The notes under the pieces are model-generated. The model had not been told where the DNA came from. It worked only from the letters and a program-made list of their open reading frames with translations, and searched no databases. A stretch of 64,000 nt of DNA from Bathynomus jamesi (lineage: Eukaryota > Arthropoda > Malacostraca > Isopoda > Cirolanidae). The position numbers and the translations under genes were made by a program. The DNA is taken from positions 1,497,501 to 1,561,500 of the forward strand of contig JAJOZX010000087.1 of assembly GCA_023014485.1 (NCBI GenBank), given 5' to 3'. Of the stretch, positions 33,598-45,272 are shown piece after piece (within the stretch, counting starts at the first letter, position 1; every line of letters begins with the position of its first letter).

Positions 33598-33870
33598 TAT
33601 ACAGTATATTATATATATATATATATATATATGTACCGTATCGTATCGTATCGTATCGCGATACATATATTATTCATATATAATTCATATATATATGAAT
33701 TATATATGATCGTATACTGATGTGTGTATATAATAATATTGCGATGTATATATAATAATATGTGTATCGCGATACATTTATTATTCATATATATCGTAAC
33801 GAGATACATCTTTGCCAATGTATCGAGTATCGTATCGCGTTACTTTTTTTGACCCCGAAACACTACCCTG
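33143..33870 (+). mobile_element. Non-autonomous hAT element (728 bp) with 8-bp target duplication
   Basis: Ends CAAGGTAGCG and inverted CAGGGTAGTG; perfect flanking repeats GTGGTAGA (33135-33142, 33871-33878). Both subterminal regions carry repeated CGTATCG/GCGATAC units. The middle holds a hAT dimerisation relic and a long (AT)n tract (33519-33632). Removing it rejoins the mariner transposase frame. Confidence 0.9.
33329..33505 (+). pseudogene. hAT transposase C-terminal dimerisation fragment
   Basis: LIKELFIKYNTTLPLSAPVE, RLFSIAANLFLSKRNRMSD and FEKSRFVKFNKN: the hAT C-terminal block with the catalytic Glu in PVERLFS. The rest of the gene is missing, so the host element depends on a transposase from elsewhere. 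Confidence 0.8.
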
Positions 33871-33989
33871 GTGGTAGATATGGATGCAACTTTAAGTCCA
33901 TTTTCATGTGCTTGTGTAATGTTGATCGTGGTATTCCAAGCTCTGATGATCGCTTACGGATTGATTTATATGGTGATCTTAATACACAT

Positions 33990-36715
33990 TTGTGTGTGTG
34001 TATGATACCTGGTAACTGGAGCCCGGTCTCTCCACCTCGTACTGATCTCTCACTGTTCTTGATAGAATTCTCCAGGTATGTGTCGGACACAATATCTATT
34101 CTTCTATTCTGACTTCCTTCCCTCAGTGCCATAGAAAAAACTGTAGTGGCAACATCTCCAAAAGTAGCTTCATCACCTTTTACTCTTTGGACTAAGTTCA
34201 TTCCATCAATCACTGAAGCAAGATTTCCTGGGAGTTGCTCTGATACTGTCACATTCTTCTGGAAAGTTGTGGGTAAAGTAGCTTTGTGTGTCTTTCTCAG
34301 TAATCCATCTAGTGTGGACAAGGCCCAGGGTAATGGTCTAAGGGGGTGAAAGAGGATATCCTCCATTTGGAGACTGCACCATTGGGCCATCACTATGATG
34401 TCTACTTTCAAGATGATCGCCCTCCCACTTGATTTCACTTCCTTCTTCCTACACATATTGCTAAATGTCTTTAGCTTATTAGTTTTCATCGGGTCATGGA
34501 ATTTCTTTGTTGGTGGGTCTTTCTCTAGTCTCTCATCCTTGAAGGTGGTATAGCATTGCTCACCGATCTCATACGCCTTCATCAGGTCAGAGGCGATGTC
34601 CCTGGCGGCTGCCTTTGCAATAGAGATGTTAATGAGGTCCTGCTTCTCTGCGAATGGGTTGACCCAGACTTGGATGAGGCTAACGACTGCTGACACTGCT
34701 TCCTCATTTTTTTGGATTCTTGGCCGCTGTATCTCTGCATGGTGGAGTTCTGATTTGTTACCTTGCACCATGTGTCTTAACTGTCCTAGGAATGCACTAT
34801 GATGCTCAGCTGTTACGTAGTACCGTTTGAGAGCTCCAGCTTTCAGGCTGAACCTAGTAGTGCCTCCAGGCGTATGAGTGTCTTTCTTCACTGTGACCTC
34901 AGTCGTCTGGTCCACAGGAATCCTCCCAAAGGGGCTGTTGCTGGACATCTGCACCGAGAATTGGCCTGTCTTGAAGGCTCCATACACATCAGGGCTCTTC
35001 TCTGGGAGATTTGTCAGCTGAGCAAAGTATGGGCATAGGTACCTGGCATAGTTCGCCTTATCGTAGGCAAAGCACCATGGGATCAGAGTTCTTAGGGCAT
35101 TGAGGTGCAAATCCCAGTTTCCTTCACGAGAAGCAAGCAGAAGGCCAAGTATTACATCCTCTACCATATTATTTAAGACATCCAGTATGCTGAAAGCTCT
35201 CCATTGTTGTGACCGAGGTGTTCCAGGAAGTCTCTCCATAGGGTCATCAGCTCAGCCAAGAGTGGACTTTGTAGCAGATTGTTAAAGTTCTGTTGGTTCA
35301 AATCGCCAACCATGCTGTTCACCTGATCTAAGAATGACTTGATCACAGCACTTCTCTCCTGAAGGTTGTCCTCCACCCACAGCATGAACTCTACCCATGC
35401 CAATCTCATCAGGGATTCATAAACATACTTGTGGACCATGACAACACGATTGTAGTGTTTACCATCAAGGACCCCATTGATGGACCCCTCAGCGACTATC
35501 CCAGCTTCTATGCATATGTCCTTTAGACCAGCGTCTTGAAATCGTTCCTAGGATGGCTACGGCATAACAAATGGTGTGGAATGTTCCCATCCTAAGAATA
35601 ATGTTGGAAAAGCGCTCTTTGTGCTTCCAGGCAATTTCAGTGGCTTTTGCAAAGAGCGCTTGATCCATGACTACCACAATTGTTTTCAGAAACAATTTCT
35701 TCCTGATTAGCTCTGACTGGTTGAGGATTTCAAACACAGTGGTCAACTCTGTGGCTGGTGCATTGATGGCGGACAGATACCCAACAACAACATGTGAGAT
35801 TTGCACTTGGTTCCTATTTCTGATATTAAACCCAGTCCAGCTTGGGATTGTCTGACTCTCTGGATCTGTTTGCCTTGCAAGGATCCATACCAGGTTTTTC
35901 GTGCAGGCAACTTGAGCAGCTTCCTTGGCTTCCTGGACACGGTTCTCTCTGGTTAGGAGAGGCTGTTTTGTGATCAAAGAAATGATTGGCACGATCTTCT
36001 TGTTGGGAATGATATCAATTCTGATGTACTCGAAAAGGTTTGTATAAGCTTCTCTTTCAATCCTTTGATACAGTTTATCTCCATCTGTTTCATTCTCTTT
36101 CTCATTCTCATTTTTGTACCCATGTTGCTTTGTCTTGACTCTTCTATAATTCTTATAGCATGACACGTGATAGTGGGCCTCTGAGGCAACTATGTCTCTA
36201 CTCGTTACTACTAGAATCTTTTCATCCACCTTTAGGATTGCACACTCTCGTAGTTTATGGTCTGCTCTCAGTTGTGCAGCTTATGTAAGCTTTTCACGTG
36301 TCTTGGAGCGCTTTTGAAACATAACCTTGTTACAGAAAATGCAGATTGGATCATACACCGTTGATTCTGATAACGATCTCCTGGATGGCCTTTATGATGC
36401 ATAGCCAGTACTAACAGCCTCATCACGGAGGCTTTCATCTGCTTTCCTTTGTCTTTCCTTTGTCTTCAAGCTGTTCGGCAATGTCTAGAATAGGGGCTTG
36501 GTTTCTTATTTTGGTAGCTTCAAGTAAAGATAGCCAGGAGTCATAGTTCTGAGGACTGACTAAATGGTCATCTTCATTAGATACTATCTGGTGTATGAAA
36601 CACTAGTCTTTAAGAAATTCCTTGTGCTTGAGCTTTTCCATTCTGAAGAAAAGGGATTCTGCTAATCCACTTCTGACTATCGTTGAGCAGAACTGTCACC
36701 ACCACCACCACAATA
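33990..36715 (-). pseudogene. Academ-B: Academ-like transposon protein, C-terminus lost
   Basis: N to C: zinc-binding motif CIFCNKVM ... AHYHVSCYKNYRR (about 36340-36150), TNLFEYIRIDII, SWTGFNIRNRN, VVVMDQALFAKATEIAW, ILRMGTFHTICY, then (shifted near 35560) DAGLKDICIEAGIV and YNRVVMVHKYVYESLMRLAW, then (shifted near 35190) NMVEDVILGLLLASREGNWD, KANYARYLCPYFAQL, PVDQTTEVTVKKD, GGTTRFSLKAGALKRYY, NPFAEKQDLINISIAKAA and finally SVIDGMNLVQRVKG and RIDIVSDTYLENSIKNSERS. The last two match the start of the FEN/XPG-type nuclease domain of this widespread family. It ends by fusing to mariner sequence. One stop near 36278 and two frameshifts. A 3' splice site (ATTTCAG) at about 36717 suggests an upstream exon. 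Confidence 0.7.
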
Positions 36716-38164
36716 CCTGAAATTTAAAATAAATCATATTAAAATTGTTAGTGAAAACATACCAAATGCAAAGATAAATAAAATGGAAGCAGTGTGAATA
36801 AGATATACAAGGTTTTTTTTATTATGGGCTTTTTCGATATGGGGAAGGGGCATCATAATTAACTATAATATTTGTAATAAACTACTTACATAAAATGTTT
36901 TTATGTAATTGAATATCTCATTAAATATTCTTTAAATTCATGTTTTCAAAATTCAGAATTATATTCTGCTGGACATTTTGCAAATATGTATTTCCATGGA
37001 AAAATTTATATTTTTCCCCAAATTTCACATTTTTAGAAATTATTTGATAAAATACATAAAATTTTATGTCATATTTACATTAACATTGCTCCCCAAATTA
37101 TTTCAGAATGTTTTTGTACTAGTATTTTTAACATGCAAGCAAGAAAACCAAAAAAAAATACTAGATTTTCCTTGCTTTGTGGACTTTTCCGTTTTAGGGT
37201 AGGGGTAACAATTTTAACAATAACATTTTTAATATACCTTTTACATAAAATTTATTTGCTTGGTTGAATTTCTTATTAAATTTCCTTTAAATCCATGAAG
37301 CTCAACATGGTAATCATTCTTTAGGTTATGCACAAAAGAAACTTTGCTGTCACACCTTTTATGAAAACGAAATTATATTTTCTGCAATGTATAGGCATTG
37401 TGCTATCAGTGCCTGAAATGGAAAACAATGAATGAGAGTTTTTGTTTTAATTTTCTGAAAAGCAAATTGGCTACCAATTTTCAAGAAGATATAGTCTATA
37501 ATAATAGCAGGGGCGTACTCAGGATTTGCTTAAGGGGGGTGGCCGAATTATTAGCTCTCCAAAATAATGATGAAATGCACGAAGCAAGAGTGATGCACAA
37601 TGTTAAATGTCTTTGATCATATCTATTGATCGATAAATTGATATCCTTGTTGTCACATTTTAATACTGATTGACTGCTAAATTTTCCAGCTGATTTATTA
37701 TTATTATTATTATTATTATAATTATTATTATAGTGAAATTAACTGAATATTAAATTTTCCATTTGAGTATGCTGGAATGGAATGCTCTTCATATAATGAC
37801 TATTTGATCATTGTCATTACTCCAAGTATCGTTTCCAAATTTATAGTTTTTATACAGTTTTTATAATACTCATTTTTAGAATCAGGAAACGCAATGGGGG
37901 GGATCCTCCATTATGTACGCTAGTGAATAAGAGAGAACCATTAGTTTGACGGTGGATGTCTTATTCTGTGTTACGTACATTTTAGAAAGTTTATTTTGGG
38001 ATAGGAATACAAAAAGGGTGATAAATTATCACCCTCTTTTTTATATTTGAAAGAAATTTTAGATCTGGCAACATTGTCATATCTAGATTTGGCAGCACTG
38101 TCTTATTCCACACGCATTCAAGTTATCAGTGCTACGCTGGTGTCTGACTGCAATAGACATACTT
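36716..38164. other. Mostly unrecognised, one hAT-type end
   Basis: AT-rich. At 37508 the sequence CAGGGGCGTACTCAGGATTT has the form of a hAT terminus, similar to the end at 30103; its partner was not found. An (ATT)n tract lies at about 37696-37735. Confidence 0.4.
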
Positions 38165-38625
38165 TACAAGATACCGAAAGAAAAAAGGAGTAAAACTGTC
38201 ATTCTTAGAGCATTCGTTGAAGCGTGTTGTTCTGTAAATATCATGAGGTTGTAGTTTCTGCAGCTAAAAGGTTTCAAGTTCAACAACACCTTCAAACAGC
38301 CAAGCATGATGGGAAGGTAAATGCTACAACTATTAAACAAAACCAAAAATTATTAAGTGACTGTCAACCAAGACCTGGACCCAAACGTTCACAGTTCAAT
38401 ATGAATTTATGTAATTATTTATATCCGCTGATATACCTCTGGCAAGGCTAAGAAATAAGTAGCTTAGCGAATTTCTAGAAAAATACACAAATCAGCATAT
38501 AGTTACAGTTGACGTGGAACGAGTATTCTCTGAGTACAAAAATATTCTGACAGGTAACGGGCGTAGAATGACGTTTGAACACTTAAAGCAACATGTGATT
38601 AAATGTAATCATGATTTGTAAACGA
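38165..38625 (+). pseudogene. Internally deleted hAT gene, CGGBP1-like zinc finger plus dimerisation end
   Basis: Pieces: PKEKRSKTVILRAFVEAC, FCKYHEVVVSAAKRFQVQQH, LQTAKHDGKV (BED/CGGBP1-like C2H2 region), QPRPGPKRSQFNM, then after a frame change EFLEKYTNQHIVTVDVERVF, SEYKNILTGNGRRM and LKQHVIKCNHDL, the hAT C-terminal block. The catalytic Asp region is missing, so this is a deletion derivative. Confidence 0.7.
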
Positions 38626-38639
38626 TTTTTTCTGTATTT

Positions 38640-39283
38640 TTTTTATTTGTAGTGGATCAATTATTATCATACGGCATACATTTTAAATGTGTGTTTTTTC
38701 ATTAATAAATATATTCCTATTAAATTAAAATGCTATATTTTTCCCTGAAAGCTATATTTGATAGTGCATATTTAAATGCATATTAATTCATTTTTAGTGC
38801 ATATTTGCATGCAATTTACCCAGTTTTAAGTACATATTTATCCTAAGCCTAGTGATAACACACAAAAAGCTACCACAGCTGCAATGCTATCACATATTTT
38901 CCAACTCGAGGGATGTATGCCTCGTCAAAAATCACTATGAGCATTATTCTCCTCAGATGGTACCGGTGGTGAAATTTGGGGGCCTGGCTCATGGCCTATA
39001 AGGGGTGGGAGCAGTATATGAGAATTTAGAGAAAGCGTTTTTTTACTGGATGCAATGATTATTTTTCTCAAGTTTCACCCGCGTGAGGATTTTAATTAAA
39101 AAATCTCGAAGTCAAATAAACCGTCTTTTACGCTTCCTCAGACTTTACACACCCTCTGATTTGTTTTAGGTTAGATTACGCTAAGTTAGGTTAGGTTAAC
39201 GTGAGTTAATGTAACCTAACCTCAAAAAAGTAGCTCATACAAAACACCAACTTATTTACAAAGTTCGATCTGATAGGGGTTTA
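38640..39283. other. No gene recognised
   Basis: AT-rich. Near 39165-39225 are GGTTAGGTTAA/AACCTAACC motifs forming a short inverted repeat. Confidence 0.4.

Positions 39284-39345
<62 letters not shown>
39284..39345. repeat. (AC)n-(AT)n microsatellite
   Basis: Compound tract directly abutting the mariner end at 39346. Confidence 0.95.
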
Positions 39346-39348
<3 letters not shown>

Positions 39349-39490
39349 GGTGTAACAAAAGTCCATTCTGATAGGGAAATCTTTTTTGATATTTTATTTA
39401 GCGACGAGGCTTGTTTTCATTTAAATAGAACAGTGAATCGCCACAATTATCGTTACTGGAGCGACGAACATATACTGGATTAATTGGTGA
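39346..39490 (+). mobile_element. Tc1/mariner fragment
   Basis: Starts CAGGGTGTAACAAAAGTCC and reads EIFFDILFSDEACFHLN and TVNRHNYRYWSDEHILD: the block with the first catalytic Asp (FSDEA). The terminus is joined directly to mid-gene sequence, so the element has a large internal deletion. Confidence 0.75.
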
Positions 39491-39547
39491 GTTGATTGTA
39501 TTGTTTGTAATGTATAGTTAAAGCTATTTTCTCGTTCACTTCTGTTA

Positions 39548-39925
39548 ACCTTATTAACGTTGTTAGGGTTCCGTGCGTCGGTCTTTCTTCACACGAAGGT
39601 CAAGCTGGTGGCCCCGCCTCTAGATGATCTGTCTTGGTGGAGGAGCGAGTTGCTCTCTTGCGCTCTCCACCGTACATAGCTAAGTACACCCGGCTCATCT
39701 GGTACCGTTCTGAGCCAGGCTTCTAGTCTTCCCTTGAAGACTTCAATTTTGACCCCTGTAACGTTTCTGAGGTCCTTCAGAGTTCAGGAGGTCCCTTGTC
39801 GGGCCTTTAATTTGGGAACACTACACATTCTGCCTTTCCTATTTTCCAGTGTTGTTGGGATGGTAATTGCGTTTCGTTTGAGGTTTGGTACCAGTTTTTC
39901 GATCATTTTCCATATTAGTCCGGTA
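39548..39925 (-). pseudogene. 3' end fragment of the 54.7-63.2 kb LINE family
   Basis: Minus-strand sequence reads EPGVLSYVRWRAQESNSLLH and matches the 3' end of both long LINE copies, including the terminal ACGAAACG/AACGTTAATAAGG-type region. A short 5'-truncated insertion with a small internal deletion. Confidence 0.75.
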
Positions 39926-40563
39926 GCACAAACCCTGATTTTAATGGAATCCTGCATTGTTTGTTATAAAGCAAATTTTTACATATTTTGAAAGCTTATA
40001 CCACCCCATTCAAGAATCCATCGGGTGTACACCTGACCCCCGCTTGGCTTTTTCAATATGGCCGCCATTTTCCAAGTTGGCCGGCGAAACTGAAAAATCC
40101 CATATCCTGATCAATACTTGATGGATTTTGATGATCATGGTGTCATTTCTTGGGGTTTTTAGGATGATGAGTCGATCTGGAGGGGTTGCAGATACTTTGG
40201 GAGTCGTTTTGACCCACATTCGTCAATACTCAAGGTCAGTCGTGGAGATATTTTGGTGATCTTACTGTCTTTTTTATGGTTTTGGGCGAGACTGAGTAGT
40301 TCTATAGGATATAAAATGAAATCAAGGATTATTTTCCCCATGGTAAGGTGAATTCCAATATGTCTAATTATTCCTCTTATTTTTTTCAGGTTGTTGAGAT
40401 TATTGCTGATGGTGCTGCCCACCTGGTGGTTTGATGACGTCTTGGTTGTGCTGATTCCAAAATTGTTTTTTGACTGCTGAATATGGAGAATATACCAGGT
40501 GAGTATTGTTTAGTTTTCATTTGCTGAGGATAAATTATTTCAATGCGATTTGTACTCTGAAGA
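39926..40563. other. 5' non-coding region of the Academ-A element
   Basis: Contains ATCGGGTGTACACC at 40018 and the ATATGGCCGCCATTTTCC segment, vocabulary usual at the ends of such large elements. The exact terminus could not be fixed. Confidence 0.35.
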
Positions 40564-43230
40564 ATGGGTAAACAAAATTCTTATTTTTCAAGTTCTACAA
40601 AAGCTGCAGACGAATGTTTCTTCAAGGATTTCCTGCGTAGCTGTCCTGGAGGTCAGAAAGGTCTTTCAAATTGTGGGAGGATTCAGAAAATCATAGAGAG
40701 CAGCGACATCAGAGGGCAGCCAGATGTTCGAGCGAGACTAGAGCCTCTCTTGGAAGATGGAGCAAAAATCCTTTGTTGTCACAAGAACTGTGTTTCCACT
40801 TATGTGTCCAAGCGGAATTTATCAGCATTCATGAAAAAGAGAGAATGTGATACCCCTACAGTGGAGCCAAAAAGACTACGTAGTGCTGTTCTCAGTGAAG
40901 GCCCAGTATATGACCCTAAAAAACAGTTTCTTTTGTTTGAAAGTCAGTGAGTGTACGTATATTACCCGAGAAATATGACATCAAAGTTCCAGTGCAATAC
41001 CCCATTCCAGCATCTAGGTTTATGACCGATAAGCTTGGTGATAAAAAAACAAATACAAAGATGTGTTGATAGAAAAGTGTAAACTGAAAAATGATGAGCA
41101 GGGACAAGTTGTACTCAGTAGGTTGTTGGGCATGAAAGGAGATTTACCGGCTGAAGAAGCCCGATACCATAAAGATTGTATGTCTACCTTTCATGTTGAG
41201 GTTGAGAGAGCTTGCCAGAATAAATCAAGGGTTGAACCTGAAGACCGCCCCTTCATTGCTTTGTGTGTAGAATTGTCGAAGGACAAAATACAAAATGAAA
41301 CCATGGAATTCAATTGAAGTAAAGAAACTTTACAAAGAGTTAGGTGGTGAGAAGTTATCACGTAGGTCGCTCATTGTAAAAGTTAAAGATTACTTCAAAG
41401 ACGAAATTGTAAACTTCCATGGGGATGGTATCGCTACGTTGTTAGTTTTCAAAAACTATGCTGCCTCATACCTGAATATTGCAAAAGATTGTGAGGAATC
41501 TGTTGATATTGATGAGTGTGTGAAGAAGCTGGGCAAGCAAATCGCGAGTGAGTGCAAAAAGAACAAGGAAGAATTGACTTCTTATCGTACTCACATAGAC
41601 AAATATATTGCCTCCGAATGTATAAGTGATGTTCTTATGCAATTGCTTACTCGTGTAAGTTCGAAATTCTCTGACTCCCTGCAATCCATAATGGTTGGAA
41701 ACATTGTAGCAAGTGTTGTTACAAATCAGCCTACTCCACTCCAAATAGCACTGGGTGTTCTCATAGGTGACCATAAGCAAATCATTAAAGCGTTGTACAA
41801 GTACAATGTAACTTGTTCTTATGATGAAGTGCGGCGTTTTATGCGCTCAGCTGCTGTTGTTGCAGCAAGAGATGCTGTGTGGTCGGGTTTGAATGATACT
41901 GCACTTGCTGATCTTGTGCAAATTATAATTGACAACTTTGATGCAGTTATTCACTCCCAAAATTGTAGATTAAACTGTCACAACCTTGCAGCTATTGTAG
42001 CACAGCCCAGATCACTTGAAAACGACAGTGCGAAGGTCATTCCTAGACTATCAAAACAAGAAATGTCAGTTCCCATAAATTGTGAGCTGGAAGTTGTGCC
42101 ATACACTGGTCCGAAAAAACCTCATATGCCCATGGAGGCAACCTGCTCATTTGAGCCTTCTGAGAAGCTTACAAGAGCAGCCGAAGTGTCATTTCACCGT
42201 GCAGAAGAGCTAGATCTGGAGTTCTTCAGACGGATACTGTTTGTCGCTGGCACCCCTGAGTACAATGGCTTCAACACCCGCCATTGTAGAGAGGCGGGAA
42301 TGATGCAAGCTAAGAAGTCGGCCATCAAGTACATGCCACTCATTAATATGAAGCCAGCGGACCACAACAATGTCAACACTGCAATCAACAATGGCATTAA
42401 AGTGACGAGGGAGTCCAATCAAAGTGTTTTGGTCATTACAGCAGATCAACAGATCTACAAGGTTATAGTGGACATCCTGTTCCATACACGAAATCTTCTG
42501 ACTGATGTGGTTGCCATCCTTGGTGGAATGCACTTGGTGATGGACTTCATAGGTGCGATTGGCAGTCTAGCAGCGGGAAGTGGTCTGAAAGAAGTTCTCT
42601 GTGGCACATTCGGATAAGTGGATAAAATGCTAGAAGGAAAAAAGTACCCTCAAAATGTCCGTGCACTTCGCATGCTGACTGAAGAAGCTCTCAGACCTGT
42701 ATTCTTGAAGTATGGTGAGAGTTTCAATACCATGGCTGATTTGATGCAAGTCCTTGAAGAACTGGCCTCTGCTAGCAGAACAACTCGTATGTGGGTTGAC
42801 ATCATCATCAAGCCAACTTTTCTCATTATGAAATACACGCGCAGTACACATGAAGGTGATTATGCTCTGGCCATTCAAACAGCTGAAAATATGTTGCCAT
42901 ATTTCTTCGCTCGATCTATGACGTGGTTACCTGAAGAAGTCTTAGATGCATTTATGAGAGAGGGTTCTATGATATGCATCACATGGATGGACTCTGGAAT
43001 GGGGTGCCAACCGACCAGTTCCTGGAGAGTACCTGGATTCGTCGTGGGAAGGGCCCTAGTGGTGTCATTGGTAACACCCAAAATCCACAAGTGATGGCCA
43101 CGTGGGTATACAGCCTCAATGCTCGTGTGAGTCTGACTGCTGACCTCCTAGATATGAGTGAGCACCTAGAAACATTCCATCTGTACCACAAAGAGGAGGC
43201 AGGAGGTCGCATCAAACATGATGTTTCAAT
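40564..43230 (+). pseudogene. Academ-A N-terminal and central part
   Basis: Frames in order: 40564-40950 (LLEDGAKILCCHKNCVSTYV), a shifted stretch to 41053 (DIKVPVQYPIPASRFMTDKL), 41063-41317 (EARYHKDCMSTFHVEVE), 41295-42617 (QPTPLQIALGVLIG, YNGFNTRHCREAG, SVLVITADQQIYKVIVDIL, ILGGMHLVMDFIGAIGSLAA), a TAA at 42615, then KMLEGKKYPQNVRALRMLTE, a shift near 42965, and MHHMDGLWNGVPTDQFLEST, ATWVYSLNARVSLTADLLDM, HLYHKEEAGGRI. Same family architecture as Academ-B but a distant subfamily. At least four frameshifts and one stop. The usual continuation of about 100 residues is replaced by the L transposase. Confidence 0.7.
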
Positions 43231-44942
43231 GCCATCAAATGAAATAATTTTCTCTGATGATGAAAATGAAGAACAAATAGCTGATGCTGAAGATGGAAAG
43301 GATGGAAGTTATGAAGTGACATTAGAAATACCAAGCACGTCTTCAACTTCCAATAAAAAGCCAGAGTACAACACATTAGAAATACCTAATGTTGCTATGC
43401 ATAGCATCAGATATGGTGTTGGCCTGCGTGCCACAGCTGCCATCACCACTGCTGCCTTTATGGATGCTGGCTTGATCACTGAAGAAGACAAGAGACTTGT
43501 AGTTGATCACAATAAAGTCAAGAGCGCCCAAGAAAAAGTTATGAGATCCCTGGATCAGGAATTTGATGATCTTTGTAAGAAGGGTAAAATTGACTGCATC
43601 TTCTTTGACGGCTGTCAAGATACAACTAAAGTTATGCTGAAAGCAGACAATTCAGATCGTCAGTTCCCCAGCATCATCAAAGAAGAGCATTATTTTGTGT
43701 GCAGTGAGCCAGGTGGAAGATATCTCTACCACTTCACTCCTGAGAAAGGCTCAACGAGAAAAAAACCTGCTGAAGTTATTGCTGATAATCTTGTAGATTT
43801 CATGAAGAAGAAGGGCATTGATAAAAGCCTGCAGGCCATTGGAGGTGATTCTACAAATGTTAACACTGGCTGGGAGGGTGGTTCCATGCATTGGGTAGAG
43901 GTCAAGCTTTGCCGTAAGCTGATCTGGTTGTTTGTGCCCTCCACACTAACGAGTTATCCCTGCGACACTTGATCACAGCACTGGATGGGAAGACCTTGTC
44001 TAGCAACAAGTGGACAGGTAACATTGGCAAGATGCTAGACACTGCAACCGAACTTGAAATTGAGCCTTCATTCACCAAACTCTCAATTGGAGAGCCTCTT
44101 ACTTCACTGAGTGACAATGTCGTAAAGGATCTCTCTACTGATCAAGCATACGGGTATAGGATCACACAGGCCATAAGGACAGGAGAACTTCCCACAGATC
44201 TGCCCTTCTTGAAATTGGTCCAGTGAGCCATTCAAGGTGGTTGACAACAGCAAACAGGCTTTGTCGCATATGGGTTTCAAAACATGGCCTTAAAGGCAAA
44301 ACCCTCAACAACTTAAGACTGATAGTGGAATACATTGTTGGTGTGTACTACCCCTGTTGGTTCAACATCAAAGTAAAACACTCTTGGGTGGAAGGCCCAC
44401 GCCACATCTTGTTTCAGCTGCGGCTAGTTAGGCTGCAAACGAAGGCTGTAGTGGATGCTGTTTTGCCAACCATCAAGCGCTCAGCATGGTATGCATTCAG
44501 CGAAATGATAATCCAGACACTCTTGTGCTCAGATGACAGTGAGGAGAGGAGAGCTGGTGTCCAAAAGATTGTTGACATGAGGGGTGGAGATGATGACACA
44601 CTTGGAGATCTTTCTGTACGTCCCAGGAAGACACCTTCCATCAACCCCAGTGCTTCTTCCGTGTTGGAGCTGACAGACTGGTCTGACGGGGTATTTGAAC
44701 CTCCTTTGACATGTAAACTGACTACAGCGGAAGTAAAGAAGTTCTTTGACAAGCCTATGCAAGTTCCACAGTGGCCCTGTCATGCTCAGTCAATAGAGAG
44801 GTGTGTGAAACAAGTCACAGAGGCAGCAAGCAGGGTGTATACACATGAGAAACGTGAGGGCTATATCAGAGGCCAAGAAGCAAGTCGGCGGCTGATGTCC
44901 AAGAACGAATCAAAGCAAGACTTGATGAAACTTGTTGTTTAA
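43231..44942 (+). pseudogene. L: DDE transposase of an unnamed arthropod-wide family
   Basis: Continues in frame from Academ-A: acidic linker, NTLEIPNVAMHSIRYGVG, ATAAITTAAFMDAGLITEED, CIFFDGCQDTT (first Asp), IIKEEHYFVCSEPGGRYLYH, LQAIGGDSTNVNTGWEGG (second Asp). One base is lost near 43936; the next frame gives CALHTNELSLRHLITALDG (C-x2-H). Another shift near 44205-44220 leads to HSRWLTTANRLCRIWVSKH, VEYIVGVYYPCWFNIKVKHS, VKRSAWYAFSE-type block (IKRSAWYAFSEMIIQTLLCS, likely Glu) and a stop at 44942. The D..T..NTG..G and C-x2-H pattern parallels family T, suggesting a distant hAT-like relation. A CACCCTA end at 45272 may be its right terminus; no left terminus is visible. Confidence 0.7.
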
Positions 44943-45272
44943 ATATTTTTTTTTACTGATGTCATTACTTTCTAATGTTGTTTTATGATTACAAGGATAT
45001 GTTTTATGATTACTAGGATATGTTTTATGCAGAGAAACTAAAATTGTTATAGCATTACCTGACATTTTGAGAAGCTAAAATTAATAAATGTTGTTTTCCG
45101 AGAGCAATTTATGTGCTTTTTAATCAAACGTAGATTTACCAAGCTAAGTGTTGAACAATCACGAAAAATAATAGCAGATTTGAATTCTTCACATCCAAAA
45201 ACATATTTTTAAAACCCCTCAGTGAAGGAATTGGCAAAAATTAATTTTCTCCTCCCAAATTGACACACCCTA
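44943..45272. other. 3' flank of the L transposase
   Basis: AT-rich, no coding sequence. It ends with CACACCCTA at 45272, complement of a TAGGGTGTG terminus. Coding sequence of the Academ-A protein resumes directly afterwards. Confidence 0.45.

Larger units (their letters stand above)
32329..34000 (-). mobile_element. Tc1/mariner-like element, interrupted and truncated
   Basis: The 3' terminus CAGGGTGTCCACAATGTCTT starts at 32329. Transposase pieces on the minus strand: RKRSSELGIPRSTLHKHMKM (helix-turn-helix, about 33995-33879); then, past a hAT insertion, LDHRRNARE, VIFSDECAIS (first Asp), FMIWAGMNSKRLFGPCCFDG, VWFQQAGAPPHY and PPRSPDLSPCDNALWGFIKE (down to 32643), ending with SQVLQQLSHRTWRKV at about 32560. 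Relatives have HDGAP where this has QQAGAP, so the second catalytic Asp is lost. A stop (ARE*) and frameshifts also occur. The 5' terminus is missing: the sequence fuses with an Academ-like gene near 34000. Confidence 0.75.

Noticed and set aside
33316..33818. Frames of alternating Ile-Tyr residues on both strands
   Set aside because: Artefacts of the (AT)n tract inside the hAT derivative; only the 33329-33505 dimerisation relic is real coding history.
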